From Taibaiella sp. (GTDB lineage: Bacteria; Bacteroidota; Bacteroidia; Chitinophagales; Chitinophagaceae): DNA of 7,781 nt. The position numbers and the translations under genes are program-made. The stretch covers positions 1 through 7,781 of the forward strand of contig JACFNS010000101.1 of NCBI GenBank assembly GCA_019454705.1, read 5' to 3'. The notes beneath the pieces were generated by a model. The model did no database searches and was not told the origin of the DNA. It worked only from the letters and a program-made list of their open reading frames with translations. Below, piece by piece: positions 6,894-7,781 of the stretch. Within the stretch, counting starts at the first letter, position 1. Each line of letters begins with the position of its first letter.

Positions 6894-7781
6894 TTACTGA
6901 CCCTGTCCAAGGGAGTATCCGCGTTCCCCGTTAAATGTGTACAGGTTTTCAGTTTTTATAGTTTCTATGCTGTGTTCCTCCGCCAGGCTTAGCAATTGTA
7001 TAATATCCCTTGGAGTAATTTCTGTTTCCTGTTCGGGAGAAAAGCGGCAGCGCCAGTGGTCTGTGCAGTATGTTTCTTCAAACCCGTCGGGCCACACCTT
7101 TATACCCCGGTTGGTTATCATGCTTAATTTCAGGTTATTATTGCCTATTGATTTCAATTGATGGGCGAGTGTTTCGGGCTGCTCTCCCCGCCAGTGTACA
7201 AATATGTCAACACCTGCCAGCTTTTTTGTTGCAGCCGCTTTGCGCTCATATTTGGGCAGCGTTATTTTCCTGTTGCCTGACACTGCGACAGGTTTTAATT
7301 TTTGAGGTTCCATTCCCAGTCTTTGGATGACGGCCGCGGCAAATTCCCTGGTCCCTGCTTTTTCTGTACTTAACCCTTCTGCGTATATGTCTGCGGTATG
7401 TATACCATCTTCAATTGTTTTCAGCCATGCATTTTCGATTTTTGCCGCTATATCGGCTTGCCCAATGTGTTGCAGCATCAATATGGCCCCGTTTAGCAGC
7501 CCTGATGGGTTGGCAATATTCTTTCCGGCAATATCAGGTGCTGAACCGTGTATGGCCTCAAACATGGCGCACTCCGCCCCGATATTTGATGAACCTGCTA
7601 ATCCTACCGATCCGGCTATTTGCGCCGCTACATCCGATAGTATGTCGCCATACAGGTTGGGCAGTACTATTACATCAAAGTCTTGCGGTTTGTCTGCCAG
7701 TAGAGCGGCTCCTATGTCCACTATCCTGTGTTCTGTTAGTATATGCGGGTATTCGGCTGCTATTTCTTTAAACACCTGGTG
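6894..7781 (-). CDS. icd: Isocitrate dehydrogenase, Thermus type, C-terminal part (5' end outside window)
   Basis: The enzyme oxidises isocitrate to 2-oxoglutarate and CO2 in the TCA cycle, probably with NADP. About 295 residues are visible of a family that is near 475-495 long; the frame stays open to the window edge, and the GTG at 7775 is an internal valine codon, not a start. Near the edge are the metal-binding aspartates (RIVD, then NLYGDILSD in the isocitrate/isopropylmalate dehydrogenase signature), followed by IHGSAPDIAGKNIANPSG, the coenzyme-binding loop. After about residue 175 of the visible part comes the extra C-terminal domain typical of the Thermus/Rickettsia class (GVDIFVHWRGEQPE, then KVWPDGFEE and DHWRCRF), ending in GYSLGQGQ. 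No key residue in the visible part is missing. It is the first visible gene of a three-gene run with the 99-residue protein and the SbtA-like permease. Confidence 0.95.
   Translation of the reverse strand, partial: HQVFKEIAAEYPHILTEHRIVDIGAALLADKPQDFDVIVLPNLYGDILSDVAAQIAGSVGLAGSSNIGAECAMFEAIHGSAPDIAGKNIANPSGLLNGAILMLQHIGQADIAAKIENAWLKTIEDGIHTADIYAEGLSTEKAGTREFAAAVIQRLGMEPQKLKPVAVSGNRKITLPKYERKAAATKKLAGVDIFVHWRGEQPETLAHQLKSIGNNNLKLSMITNRGIKVWPDGFEETYCTDHWRCRFSPEQETEITPRDIIQLLSLAEEHSIETIKTENLYTFNGERGYSLGQGQ

Overview
The window looks like chromosomal DNA from a member of the Bacteroidota, most likely Chitinophagaceae-like, though the family-level placement is an inference. The evidence is the wording of the ThrRS, IF-3, RNase Y and Thermus-type isocitrate dehydrogenase proteins, the absence of clear Shine-Dalgarno sites, and two near-ideal TTG / TAnnTTTG promoters of the Bacteroidota sigma type. 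I see no insertion sequence, phage gene, CRISPR array, tRNA or rRNA.

Left part (1-1918), plus strand: the 3' half of thrS is followed by infC, which has its own promoter about 20 bases before its ATG. The rpmI-rplT pair that usually follows infC is missing. In its place is a 241-base intergenic stretch with a doubled A-tract, a strong promoter and, about 70 bases after the predicted start site, a strong intrinsic terminator. This has the layout of a small RNA gene or an attenuated leader and is the most interesting non-coding signal here.

Middle part (1920-3808): a secreted protein of unknown function is built almost wholly of 35-residue, tyrosine-rich beta repeats. It is convergent with, and overlaps by 4 bases, a cytoplasmic SH3b-NlpC/P60 peptidase that resembles muropeptide-recycling gamma-D-glutamyl-diamino-acid endopeptidases (YkfC-like).

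Next (3809-5606): the peptidase gene is divergent from rny, which encodes a complete membrane-anchored RNase Y. rny has a leader of about 100 bases containing a 13-codon upstream ORF, and ends at a textbook terminator.

Right part (5621-7781), minus strand: a probable operon reads, in transcription order, icd (Thermus-type isocitrate dehydrogenase, 5' end outside the window), a 99-residue helical protein of unknown function, and an SbtA-like (DUF897 family) permease. The last two genes overlap by 23 bases. The small gene sits beside the permease much as the PII-like regulator gene sbtB sits beside sbtA in cyanobacteria, but its sequence is not PII-like. Coupling a CO2-releasing TCA-cycle enzyme to a possible bicarbonate or organic anion carrier is suggestive but unproven.
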